Made by a program: the position numbers and the translations under genes. A stretch of 64,000 bases of DNA. Source: Pedobacter ginsengisoli. Its GTDB lineage: Bacteria > Bacteroidota > Bacteroidia > Sphingobacteriales > Sphingobacteriaceae. Location: the NCBI RefSeq assembly GCF_002736205.1, contig NZ_CP024091.1, positions 3,779,555-3,843,554 of the forward strand, in the 5' to 3' direction. Numbering within the stretch: position 1 is the stretch's first letter; each line of letters opens with the position of its first letter. Shown piece by piece: positions 8,592 to 16,362 of this stretch. A model generated the notes under the pieces. That model made no database searches, was not told the DNA's origin, and saw nothing but the letters and a program-made list of their open reading frames with translations.

Positions 8592-10934
8592 TTAAACAGC
8601 AGGTTCAGACAAAGGAAAGAGGCGAATAGAACCTGAGCTTGTTTCAAAATAGGACCCTGACTTATCCTTTTCCGGGAAATTTCCCTTTTCTGGGCATACC
8701 AGGTTTTCTGTGAATTCATAAACCAACGTACCGAATTCCTGGACATCAGTATCAGAAACCATAGAACCGTCAAAATTAAAATGCGCACCAACCTGATTTC
8801 TAATGGCGGCAAGCTTCTTCATGCCGTCAAGTAAGGGCTTAAGTTCCTGTTCACGGCTCACTACGGAATAATCATAAGCTCCCAATGCGTTTTTTTCAAA
8901 CCGCTGTACTTTAAGAACCTTCTGGAGTTTGCCGGAAATGCAATCCAGCAGTTCCCTGAGCACATACTCATTTCTGGGTTTTCTGGGAACCTTGCAGTGA
9001 TATTTTATGGAAATAAAATCAAGTACGTTTTCCAGCACAGTGCCGGCGAGGTTCGAGATCCTCTGCCTGTCAAAATCATGATCATCAAGTGCTTTCCTGA
9101 GCTCCTCCAAATCGATCTTTCCATTTTGCATCCTGATCCCGGTATTGATATTCCAGTTCCTGAGTTCTACAAAATGGACATCGTGTGATGGTGCCCTGCT
9201 AAATCTGTATCTGTCTTTCCAGGGACGATAGTGGGTAGTAATCAGGATGTGTGAAAAAAAGCTGACCTGTTCGTGCAGTAAGGTAATAAACCTGTCCAGA
9301 TGTGTTTCATCAACTGACATGACTACATCATCAAGAATCAGGATTGTGTTTTCGTCATTATACTTCTTGGCGAGCGCCAGAAAAATACAGATTCCCAACG
9401 TGTCCAGATGAGATTCACTGTAAACGGACTGAGGGGTAATGGATTCCTCTGTATGGAAGTCAGCATTCAGCTCTATCGAGTTTTTTACATTGGCCTTCAG
9501 GAAAAGTTTGATACCTCCTAAGCTTTCCCCGGGATGCATTTTCTGATATAAAGTTTCCACATCAGAAGAAATAGACGCCAGTTCCCCGTCAATAAAATCC
9601 TTTCTGCATTTCTCTACAATATTCAGTGCACTTTCAGCGGCCGTGGCCAGTTTATCAGCTCGTCCGCTTTCTTTTCTGCTGCTTACCAGCGCATTAAACT
9701 GCTGTTTGATGAGGTTATGCTGGTTCTTGGATTTTTCAATTTTATCGCTCTCACTTTTAAGGTCGAGCATCTTGAGATTGATTTCAGAACCTTTAGTATT
9801 TAATGACTTGTATTTTTCATTGTTCGTCAACAGCGCTTCTATATCAGACAAGACAGATAAAAGTTCATCCCCAGGCTCTAATAAGGCTTTAATGGACGGA
9901 ATAAACAGATCAAGATCCTCAATAAATGATTCTATCTGTGTTTTCAGCGTTGCTTCAGTTTGCTCCCTGGCCTTTTTTAAGTCCGCAAGTGATTTTTGAG
10001 CAGTCTGAAATTCTTTCATTTTTGCAATCTTATCACCAAGAGCTACCAGGAGCTTTTCTTTCACGATTCCCTGATCACACACCGGGCACAGGTTTAATTG
10101 CTCTTTCCCCGAAATGTATGCGTCAGCTTCCGTTAATACCTGTAAAATGCTAAAATCTGCTAATGGGTTCGCTTTATTAAGTTCGTCAATTTTAGCGGCC
10201 GCAGCCTTCTCTTTTGCCAGATCTGCATTGTATTTAACCAGTGTTTTCTTTACTTCTTCCCGCTTTGATACTACAGTATTCCAGTCCTTTAAAAGCTGAA
10301 GGATTTTATTCTGACGCTCAATAAGCTTTGAAATATCTTTGTCTGATTCACTTTTCGCCCACGCTTCCCAGGTTGTCATCGGGCTGCCTTCCGCCTTCCA
10401 GGTATTCTCAAGGACCGATGTGGCTGCAATTATTGTTGCCTTTAGTTTTTGAAATGCTTCGGCTGTAGTTTTTTTAGCTTTACGTAGTTCTTCTTCGCAT
10501 TTCATGATTTCGGCTACATCGATATAATCTTTAAGCACCTCATATCTTTTTCCTGGTTCGGAATCAATGAGGTGAATAATATGACTTCTTCTGAGATGCC
10601 GCACACTTGGCGCGCCGGTTTCAGGACTCTTTATGAATGTTGCTCCTGATGGATTTAATTTAGCTGTGAAAATTCCTTTATCTGTACTGAGCTTTAAAGA
10701 CACCTCATTTATCGCGCAGCCTAAAGACTTAATGAAGCCCTTGTCGGTAGAGGATTTATCTCTGATGGAACCCAGATTGTCAGTGCAGAGTGCGATCATC
10801 GCATCTGCGATGCTTGATTTACCATTCCCGTTTTCACCAAAGATCATGGTGATGCTCTTGGATGGATTGAACTCCAGTTTTAAAGGCTGCGAGGCTCCCC
10901 GGAATTTGTTAATTTCAAGCGTTTTCAGTTTCAT
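8592..10934 (-). CDS. Zinc-hook AAA/ABC-type ATPase (Rad50/SbcC-like)
   Basis: 780 residues. Walker A is GENGNGKSS at residues 33-41. Two coiled-coil arms (about 140-280 and 300-460) flank a CPVC hook at residues 283-286. The signature region is YSESHLDTLG near 505-514, Walker B ILILDDVVMSVD near 531-542, and the switch histidine H568 lies in ITTHYRPW. After the ATPase head comes a C-terminal extension of about 200 residues ending with RNQVGAH at 712-718, an R-x5-H pattern like the RNase motif of HEPN domains. It overlaps a 67-residue gene by 20 bases. Such ATPases serve in DNA repair and in phage defence; the island location favours defence, which is inference. Confidence 0.8.
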   Translation of the reverse strand: MKLKTLEINKFRGASQPLKLEFNPSKSITMIFGENGNGKSSIADAMIALCTDNLGSIRDKSSTDKGFIKSLGCAINEVSLKLSTDKGIFTAKLNPSGATFIKSPETGAPSVRHLRRSHIIHLIDSEPGKRYEVLKDYIDVAEIMKCEEELRKAKKTTAEAFQKLKATIIAATSVLENTWKAEGSPMTTWEAWAKSESDKDISKLIERQNKILQLLKDWNTVVSKREEVKKTLVKYNADLAKEKAAAAKIDELNKANPLADFSILQVLTEADAYISGKEQLNLCPVCDQGIVKEKLLVALGDKIAKMKEFQTAQKSLADLKKAREQTEATLKTQIESFIEDLDLFIPSIKALLEPGDELLSVLSDIEALLTNNEKYKSLNTKGSEINLKMLDLKSESDKIEKSKNQHNLIKQQFNALVSSRKESGRADKLATAAESALNIVEKCRKDFIDGELASISSDVETLYQKMHPGESLGGIKLFLKANVKNSIELNADFHTEESITPQSVYSESHLDTLGICIFLALAKKYNDENTILILDDVVMSVDETHLDRFITLLHEQVSFFSHILITTHYRPWKDRYRFSRAPSHDVHFVELRNWNINTGIRMQNGKIDLEELRKALDDHDFDRQRISNLAGTVLENVLDFISIKYHCKVPRKPRNEYVLRELLDCISGKLQKVLKVQRFEKNALGAYDYSVVSREQELKPLLDGMKKLAAIRNQVGAHFNFDGSMVSDTDVQEFGTLVYEFTENLVCPEKGNFPEKDKSGSYFETSSGSIRLFPLSEPAV

Positions 10935-11118
10935 TTGGCGAATCGAGGGCTTTAATTTTTTTCTCTAATGCTGCAATCCAGAATTTCTCAGACATTTTAC
11001 CATCTGTCAATAACTGCTGAATTTGCGAAATATTTGCATCAAGAATCAATTCACCGGCTGATAACTCAGTAGTAATTTTTTCAGCAAGTGTCTGATTTGG
11101 ATTTCCTGATTGTAGCAT
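10915..11118 (-). CDS. Small acidic protein coupled to the zinc-hook ATPase
   Basis: 67 residues, not recognised. It is mostly helical (TLAEKITTELSAGEL, QIQQLLTDGKMSEKFWIAALEKKI) and has no signal peptide. Its 3' end overlaps the ATPase start by 20 bases, a strong sign of translational coupling and joint function, for example as a small regulatory partner. It is the first gene of the two-gene operon; upstream lie about 300 bases without a gene. Confidence 0.6.
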   Translation of the reverse strand: MLQSGNPNQTLAEKITTELSAGELILDANISQIQQLLTDGKMSEKFWIAALEKKIKALDSPNETENA

Positions 11119-11427
11119 AAAAAGTAATTTATTATCTCAAAGTTAATCAATCCAAAACCGTTACGGTAAACTATTGAAAACTAAAATGATCATTACGCTC
11201 AGAACTTTAGCACAATCTTTCAGCTGATATATTTCCATCGTCATAACTGATCAATAAGGTCAGTACGGCTGATATACAATAGGCATTGTCCAGCGATTTG
11301 ATTTAGGCAATAAAATTATCATCGAAAATTTTATAATTCAAACTCCAGAACTGGATATTGACAAAAATTAATTAAGCTAATTTTTGCGCACTTATTATAA
11401 CCAAAAAATCTTCCCCTGGCGATACCT
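11119..11427. other. Divergent intergenic region
   Basis: About 310 bases between two divergent genes, AT-rich, expected to carry promoters for both. I see no exact TAnnTTTG box and no clear operator. The C-terminal part of the truncated integrase, which should lie left of the insertion sequence if the insertion were simple, is not found here on either strand. Confidence 0.4.
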
Positions 11428-11820
11428 ATGAAAATATCAAGAAACCTACAACTATTCATCAACGAAACCATAACCCCATTCAATCTACTCCAATCCACAC
11501 TCCATGACCATGATTTTCAGAAATGGCAGCAATTCCTGAACCAGCAGAAATGCGAACTCCAGCTGAACCTATCGGAAATCCTGCTCGGCGGCACCGAAGC
11601 AAAAATCAAGCACCAGTACCTGAAAAGCTTTCAGCAACTGCTGCTGATCATGAGCAACCAGGTCAACCATTACCTGCACAGGGAATACAAAACCTGGGCA
11701 ACCCACGCGCAGGCGCCCCAGATCAAAACCTGCTATATCCGCACTTTAAATCTTTTTGAAAGTATGCTGCGCAACGCTGCAAACCAATTTTCAGAATACT
11801 ATTGTATATTTCGCAGATAG
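11428..11820 (+). CDS. Unknown helical protein, probably truncated by an insertion sequence
   Basis: 130 residues, not recognised; rich in glutamine, leucine and histidine and likely all-helical. The stop codon TAG at 11818-11820 sits exactly where the insertion sequence begins: the terminal inverted repeat starts at 11820/11821. The last base of the stop may therefore come from the element. The natural protein may be longer, with its C-terminus lost. Some Bacteroidota mobile elements encode helical regulators of this type next to the integrase, but I cannot assign a family. Confidence 0.5.
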   Translation: MKISRNLQLFINETITPFNLLQSTLHDHDFQKWQQFLNQQKCELQLNLSEILLGGTEAKIKHQYLKSFQQLLLIMSNQVNHYLHREYKTWATHAQAPQIKTCYIRTLNLFESMLRNAANQFSEYYCIFRR

Positions 11821-11858
11821 TGGTTCTCCGTCACTTTTGGTGAAAGTATATTAAAAAA

Positions 11859-12350
11859 CTACACGTTATTTGTTAACCCCTGCTTCTTTTTAAAGGTTAC
11901 GCCAACTTTTTCTAGCAAGTTGTATACCTGTGCTTTCTGATACGCTAAACCGTATTCCTGTTTAATCCATTTGACCAAGGTTGGTCCAGTCCACCTGTTT
12001 GATTCAAGCCCATAGTCTGAGGGGATCTGTTTTAGAACAACTGTTTTTATTCTTTCAAGCTGTTCATTCGACAATGCGCTATGCCGTCCTCTTCCTTTCT
12101 TGTCCTTTAGTCCTTCTATGCCTTCATTCTCAAAACGATGCACCCAGTTGGTTATCTGTTTAAAACTTATATTATGAAGTTCAGACAGCTTTCTGCTGGA
12201 ATGTCCCAATGCAACCAGGTAAACAATATTAAGCCTTGCTCCAACTGTGTAAGCTTCATTCCTGTTTAAGATTTTCTTTATTTCATCAGCTTCTGCACGC
12301 TGAATCTTCAATACTGATTTTCCCACGGTGGCTTTTTTTAAGACCAACAA
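11859..12350 (-). CDS. Helix-turn-helix protein carried inside the ISL3-type element
   Basis: 163 residues. The first half is a homeodomain-like HTH (ARLNIVYLVALGHSSRKLSE, then ISFKQITNWVHRFENEGIEGLKDKKGRGR) of the kind found at the N-terminus of IS630-type transposases. The second half is a winged-helix-like segment (WTGPTLVKWIKQEYGL, VYNLLEKVGVTFKKK). There is no DDE catalytic domain, so it is not a transposase by itself. It lies divergent from the transposase, 43 bases away, and ends near the left inverted repeat, so it belongs to the element. It may regulate transposition or be a captured orfA; this is inferred. Confidence 0.75.
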   Translation of the reverse strand: MLVLKKATVGKSVLKIQRAEADEIKKILNRNEAYTVGARLNIVYLVALGHSSRKLSELHNISFKQITNWVHRFENEGIEGLKDKKGRGRHSALSNEQLERIKTVVLKQIPSDYGLESNRWTGPTLVKWIKQEYGLAYQKAQVYNLLEKVGVTFKKKQGLTNNV

Positions 12351-12393
12351 ATATAAGTGTAAGTATGTGTAATTTTATAATATACTTTTTATT

Positions 12394-14028
12394 ATGATAT
12401 CGCAATTTATACTTCCTACAAATGTGCAGCTTCGAGCTGACTCAATCCATTCGGAACCAGGAATACTATATATTGATACCTCTGTATGTCAAACCTGTTC
12501 AATCTGCCCTGTTTGTAATAAAAAGAGCAGTAAAATTCATAGTCGGTATTCCAGGACTCTTTTGGATTTACCTATTTCCGGCCATTTGTCAAAAGTTCAA
12601 CTTAAAGCTAGAAAATATTTCTGTGATAACCCTGAATGCCCCAGGAAAGTCTTTACCGAACGGTTTGATTGTGAAATCAAACCATACTACAGAAGGATGA
12701 TCCGATCGAATGATCTTCTCACCAGAATGGCCCTTGAGCTTGGCGGGAATACAGGAGCAGCTATTAGCCGGTACGCCGCTGTGCCTGTAAGCCCGTCCAC
12801 AATATTAAGAGTGGTAAAGCGTTTGGATATCCAACCTAAAAAACTAACATCAGGCGTTATTGGCGTAGATGACTGGGCATTTAAAAAAGGAAAAACTTAC
12901 GGAACGGTCATCGTTGATTTAGCGAAAAAAGAAGTTGTAGATCTGTTGCCGGACCGGGAGTCGGCTACTTTATCCGAATGGCTGAAACAACATCCCGAGA
13001 TAAAAACGGTTTCAAGAGATAGATACGGCCCATATGCATTAGGTATAAAGACAGGAGCGCCTGATGCCAGTCAGGTTGCAGACCGCTTTCACCTGCTTAT
13101 GAATCTCGGGGATGCGACTAAAAGGATATTTCAATCGAAGGGAAAAGAACTCAGGGAGGCATTTACACTTTATAATCAGCATAATCAGCCGAAAAATCAG
13201 CCTGCTAAGGCCATTGAGACCGAATCAGCAGTTCAAAATATGCTACAGATTACAGAAGATACTTTAACAACTGCCAATATCAGTATTGACAAGCTACACA
13301 AGTTCGAAAAAGTCAAAGATCTTTATAGTAAGGGTAACAGTATAAGACAGATTGCCAAGACTGTAAAATTAACCCGTACAACCGTGAGAAAATACACGAT
13401 GATGGAACAGCTGGTTAAAAGACAGGCACATACCACGACTAATCTGGACGCCTTTATTGATTTTTTGATGCAGGAAGAAAATAGAGTAAAAACTTACCGG
13501 GAATTGCATAAAACGATTGTTGAGATGGGTTTTAATGGGAAGTACACCCAGTTTTGCAATAAAATGAATGAGCTTAAGAATACGCAACCAGCTCTTAGAC
13601 CGAAATCCACAGGTCCAATACTGGTAAAAACTTGGTCTCCCACCAGATTATCACTTATGCTATACAGGGAGCCCTGCGAACTAAAAAGAGCTGATGACAA
13701 AGATTTTCTAAAGCTTCTATTTGAAAAATACCCACAAATGAAGAAAATGGAAAAGTTAGTTAAAGGCTTTAAAAACCTATTTAAGACTAAAAAGGATGGC
13801 ACGCTGAAAACCTGGATTGAAGAGGTGTTTGAATCTGATTGCGGTTTGAACAATTTTGCAAAAAACCTTTTAAAAGACTATGATGCAGTAAATAACGCAG
13901 TGATAACCAATATAAGTAATGGGCAGGTTGAAGGGCAGGTCAATCGTATTAAAACAATTAAAAGAAAGATGTACGGCAAGGCAGGGTTTCAGCTGCTAAG
14001 GAAAATGGTACTTGCAAAATCAGCATAA
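12394..14028 (+). CDS. ISL3 family transposase
   Basis: 544 residues. The N-terminal zinc-binding region has CSICPVC near residue 36 and a later CDNPEC pair, followed by an HTH with AISRYAAVPVSPSTILRVVKR. The DDE_Tnp_ISL3 core begins at GVIGVDDWAFKKGKTYGTVIVD (first Asp near 156). DRYGPYALG and ADRFHLLMNLGDA carry the second acidic residue, and a helical insert follows with a second HTH (SIRQIAKTVKLTRTTVRKY). The C-terminal NGQVEGQVNRIKTIKRKMYGK supplies the last Glu. It ends one base before the right inverted repeat. The reading frame is intact, so the element may be active. Confidence 0.92.
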   Translation: MISQFILPTNVQLRADSIHSEPGILYIDTSVCQTCSICPVCNKKSSKIHSRYSRTLLDLPISGHLSKVQLKARKYFCDNPECPRKVFTERFDCEIKPYYRRMIRSNDLLTRMALELGGNTGAAISRYAAVPVSPSTILRVVKRLDIQPKKLTSGVIGVDDWAFKKGKTYGTVIVDLAKKEVVDLLPDRESATLSEWLKQHPEIKTVSRDRYGPYALGIKTGAPDASQVADRFHLLMNLGDATKRIFQSKGKELREAFTLYNQHNQPKNQPAKAIETESAVQNMLQITEDTLTTANISIDKLHKFEKVKDLYSKGNSIRQIAKTVKLTRTTVRKYTMMEQLVKRQAHTTTNLDAFIDFLMQEENRVKTYRELHKTIVEMGFNGKYTQFCNKMNELKNTQPALRPKSTGPILVKTWSPTRLSLMLYREPCELKRADDKDFLKLLFEKYPQMKKMEKLVKGFKNLFKTKKDGTLKTWIEEVFESDCGLNNFAKNLLKDYDAVNNAVITNISNGQVEGQVNRIKTIKRKMYGKAGFQLLRKMVLAKSA

Positions 14029-14053
14029 TTCACCAAAAGTGACGGAGAACCAC

Positions 14054-14329
14054 GTTCCGCGAAAGAGGTGGCCACATACGGAATAATCCCCAGTTAATGA
14101 TCTTAATGCGATAATCGTCAAGAATGGCATTGACCTTCCTATTAATAAATGGGTCTTTGATCAAAAATTCATTTTCAGATTTGGGGTGCTTTTTTATCTG
14201 ACGACCGGTCAGGTAGTGTGTTGTCTCTATAAATTTCTTAACACTTTTGTGATACACCCTGATCTTTACACTATAGGTTCCGTCATTTCTGACGTGGTGA
14301 GCAAAAATTTTTGCTTCTACTGTTGCCAT
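14054..14329 (-). pseudogene. Tyrosine integrase, N-terminal stump
   Basis: The frame starting at ATG 14329 reads MATVEAKIFAHHVRNDGTYS and continues with a K-x-FIETTHYLTGRQIKK strand. This is the arm-binding N-terminal domain typical of Bacteroidota tyrosine recombinases. After about 92 residues it runs into the right end of the ISL3-type element; the following residues are encoded by the inverted repeat. The core-binding and catalytic domains are missing, and the remainder is not found left of the element. Upstream are tandem CAGTGACGGTTT repeats. It lies directly inside the tRNA-Asn gene, as expected for the integrase that inserted island A. A longer in-frame start at 14398 is possible. Confidence 0.75.
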
Positions 14330-14524
14330 TTCTATTGGTCTTTTAACGGTTAATGGATTACCGGAAGTCCTACGTACGACCCTCTGACTTTTGATCAAAG
14401 TAAAATTCTCAGTGACGGTTTCAGTGACGGTTTTTATGTGAAGTTCAGCAATAACTGCTGTTGAACTGTTTCACTACCTATATTGATATATACTTGTTTT
14501 TGGGGGAGGAATACTTCCACATGC

Positions 14525-14561
14525 AATAAAAAAGGCCATTCCTTTGCAGAAATGGCCTTTT
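14525..14561 (-). terminator. tRNA-Asn terminator (first copy)
   Basis: An 11-bp perfect stem (14530-14540 with 14551-14561), loop of ten bases, flanked by an A-run on the plus strand that becomes a T-run on the minus strand. It lies about 30 bases after the 3' end of the tRNA-Asn gene. Confidence 0.85.
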
Positions 14562-14590
14562 AAATAATCGCGGGCATGCGATTTAGTTGG

Positions 14591-14664
14591 CTCCCTCTGC
14601 TGGGCTCGAACCAGCGACCCTCTGATTAACAGTCAGATGCTCTAACCAGCTGAGCTAAGAAGGA
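14591..14664 (-). tRNA. tRNA-Asn (anticodon GUU)
   Basis: 74 bases fold into a full cloverleaf. The 7-bp acceptor stem has one G-U pair, the D stem is GCTC/GAGC, the anticodon stem is TCTGA/TCAGA with loop CTGTTAA (anticodon GTT), the T stem is GCTGG/CCAGC with TTCGAGC, and the discriminator is G. CCA is encoded next (14588-14590 on the minus strand). The gene is followed by a hairpin terminator and preceded by an exact TATTTTTG promoter box. Its 3' 42 bases are repeated at 344-385, marking it as the restored target of island A. Confidence 0.97.
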
Positions 14665-14675
14665 GTCTGGTCTTC

Positions 14676-14683
14676 CAAAAATA
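14676..14683 (-). promoter_or_regulatory. tRNA-Asn promoter -7 box (TATTTTTG)
   Basis: On the minus strand this reads TATTTTTG, an exact fit to TAnnTTTG, ending 11 bases before the tRNA 5' end. The second tRNA-Asn copy has CGTTTTTG at the same place, so its promoter is weaker by this measure. Confidence 0.6.
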
Positions 14684-14838
14684 CCGGTGGTATATCTTAT
14701 GCCTCGTTTATTTTGGGAATGCAATATTAGGGATTTTAATTATATCCTACAATATTAGAAGCACAATTTAATTTTACTTTAACCTTTTATTTTCTTGCAA
14801 CTGTGAATAAGCGGCTAACTTTTTTAAATTTTATTTGC

Positions 14839-14880
14839 GCAAGCAAATGCTTGCCAGTATATTTGCAAGCAAATACTTGC
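14839..14880. promoter_or_regulatory. Tandem inverted-repeat operator of the ArsR gene
   Basis: Two near-identical boxes, GCAAGCAAATGCTTGC (14839-14854) and GCAAGCAAATACTTGC (14865-14880), each roughly palindromic (GCAAG...CTTGC), are spaced 26 bases apart. The second ends four bases before the ATG of the ArsR-type regulator. This is the expected layout for an autorepressor that blocks its own promoter and start region. Confidence 0.8.
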
Positions 14881-14884
14881 GCTT

Positions 14885-15211
14885 ATGAAAATCAGAAGAG
14901 ATGTATATCAAGCCATAGCTGATCCAACCAGAAGAGAAATTATTAATCTGATAGCGGGTCAATCGTACAATGTTAACTCCATTGCCGAAAAATTTGACAC
15001 GACCAGGCAGGCGATCTCACTACATGTGAAAATTCTTGAGGAATGCGGCTTATTAGTGATTAAGCAAAGCGGGAGGGAAAGATTCTGCGAAGTCCAATTG
15101 GAACGCCTGGATGAAGTAGTAACCTGGATTGATCAATCCAGAAAATTATGGAATCAACGTTTTGAAAAATTAGACAAATACTTACAACATCAAAAATCCA
15201 AGGAAAAATGA
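14885..15211 (+). CDS. ArsR family transcriptional regulator
   Basis: 108 residues. The winged helix is clear: YQAIADPTRREIINLIAGQ, then the recognition helix TTRQAISLHVKILEECGL and wing LLVIKQSGRERFCEV. No cysteine metal-sensing box is seen, so it belongs to the non-metal group that is usually paired with an SRPBCC (AHSA1) gene. Its stop overlaps the start of that gene (ATGA). The palindromic boxes directly upstream suggest autoregulation. Confidence 0.92.
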   Translation: MKIRRDVYQAIADPTRREIINLIAGQSYNVNSIAEKFDTTRQAISLHVKILEECGLLVIKQSGRERFCEVQLERLDEVVTWIDQSRKLWNQRFEKLDKYLQHQKSKEK

Positions 15212-15690
15212 GAACTAATAAAGATGATCTATTGATCAAGCATCTATTTGATGCACCGCGTGAAATGGTTTTTAACGCATGGACAAATCCTGAACATTTG
15301 AAACACTGGTATGCTCCAGACGGATGTACTATAGACTTTAAATCTATAGATGTTAAAGTTGGCGGAAGGTTCCATTCTGTGATTCACGATCCTATAAATG
15401 GAGATTGCTGGATTATGGGCGTATATCAGGAAGTAAATATCCCTGAAAAGCTAGTTTTTACAATGGAGCTTACTAATGAAGCCGGAATACCGGTAAGTGC
15501 TACTGAAGCTGGAAAATCTAAAGATTGGCCGCCAGCAATCATTACCACAATCACTTTTGAAACAATTGGTGAACAAACAAAACTTACCTTGCATCAAACT
15601 GTTGCAGAATCAGAAGCGAAAAAAACTGGCGCATACCAAAGCTGGTTTAGCATGTTCGATCGCTTAAACAACTTACTCTCAAATAATTAA
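15208..15690 (+). CDS. SRPBCC / AHSA1-type protein
   Basis: 160 residues with the Activator-of-Hsp90-ATPase-1-like START-fold pattern: LLIKHLFDAPREMVFNAWTN, then HLKHWYAPDG, GGRFHSVIHDP and a C-terminal helix (AYQSWFSMFDRLNNLL). The family binds small hydrophobic ligands. It is the second gene of an ArsR operon with a 4-base overlap, a widespread pairing in which the regulator probably senses something linked to the SRPBCC ligand; the ligand is unknown. Confidence 0.9.
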   Translation: MRTNKDDLLIKHLFDAPREMVFNAWTNPEHLKHWYAPDGCTIDFKSIDVKVGGRFHSVIHDPINGDCWIMGVYQEVNIPEKLVFTMELTNEAGIPVSATEAGKSKDWPPAIITTITFETIGEQTKLTLHQTVAESEAKKTGAYQSWFSMFDRLNNLLSNN

Positions 15691-15723
15691 AAGGATCAAT
15701 ATCAAAGGTAAGGCGAATACTTT

Positions 15724-15763
15724 AAAAACGAAAAGGGGGTGTCCCAATGTGAAGAACCCCCTT
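15724..15763 (-). terminator. Terminator next to the decayed tRNA-Asn fragment
   Basis: An 8-bp stem AAGGGGGT (15733-15740) with ACCCCCTT (15756-15763). The T-rich side is on the minus strand, so it ends transcripts coming from the right, in the position of a tRNA terminator relative to the fragment at 15772-15799. It can also block read-through from the SRPBCC gene. Confidence 0.65.
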
Positions 15764-15771
15764 CAATTCTG

Positions 15772-15799
15772 CTCCCTCTGCTGGGCAATTCTCGAACCA
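15772..15799 (-). repeat. Decayed tRNA-Asn 3' fragment
   Basis: The tRNA-Asn 3' end is present for 14 bases (15772-15785), interrupted by a 5-base insert CAATT, then continues for nine more bases (CTCGAACCA) before diverging. Its left flank AATTCTG is the same as at the fragment 344-385. It looks like an old attachment-site remnant, possibly the left end of a third element that reaches to the fragment at 23608. Confidence 0.65.
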
Positions 15800-15832
15800 A
15801 ATAATAGCTTCATTAGCTAAATTGGCTGATAT

Positions 15833-16156
15833 ATGAACCAGGAATTAATCTTTCACTTATTTTACAACCTCATCAACAATGCCATACGTTACAATAAAGC
15901 AGGAGGAAGCATTGAAATAAGGGACGAATATTTAGAGAATCTTTATCAAATTTCGATAATTGATACCGGAAAAGGTATCCCTAAAGAAGCGCTCGACACA
16001 ATATTTGACCGTTTTTCTCACCATGAAGGTAGTGGGCGACACAGATTGGGGATGTCAATCGTAAAAAGTATCGCTGATTATTTTGACATTAAAATTAAGA
16101 TAACATCTAAACTACATCACGGTACTAGCATAAAACTCTCTTTGAAATATCCGTAA
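15833..16156 (+). pseudogene. Histidine kinase C-terminal ATP-binding domain, truncated
   Basis: 107 residues hold only the HATPase_c half of a sensor kinase: N box FYNLINNAIRYN, G1 box DTGKGIP, F box IFDRF, and G2 region RLGMSIVKSI. There is no HisKA domain or sensor upstream; the frame is closed by a TGA two codons before the ATG. The break lies close to the decayed tRNA fragment, which suggests that the 5' part was removed during integration or excision. It might still be expressed, but as a kinase it is incomplete. Confidence 0.75.
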
Positions 16157-16362
16157 ACATTTTTTTGAAAAACCAAATTTCCAAACCTTTGGATTCCGAA
16201 TTAAAAATTGCATTTATTACTGACTTGAACTAGGTGAATAATAGTTGAACATGCATTTACATACCATATAAACCATTGTAATCAGTATTTAGGAAGTTTC
16301 GTATTGGAAAAATGGAAATTTGGCTTTACCATTTATAAATCGTCACAATCAGCTTCTAAGTC

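Larger units (their letters stand above)
11820..14053. mobile_element. ISL3-type insertion sequence with an extra divergent HTH gene
   Basis: The element is bounded by perfect 24-bp inverted repeats, 11821-11844 and 14029-14052 (25 bp if one more G/C pair is counted), starting TGGTTCTCCGTCACTTTTGG. It holds a 544-residue transposase on the plus strand and a divergent 163-residue HTH gene. Flanking 8-mers do not match, so no target duplication remains. It sits between a truncated ORF and a truncated integrase, which suggests an adjacent deletion after insertion. Confidence 0.9.

Noticed and set aside
11812..14061. Target-site duplication for the ISL3-type element
   Set aside because: The flanking 8-mers on the two sides were compared with both possible end positions and do not match.
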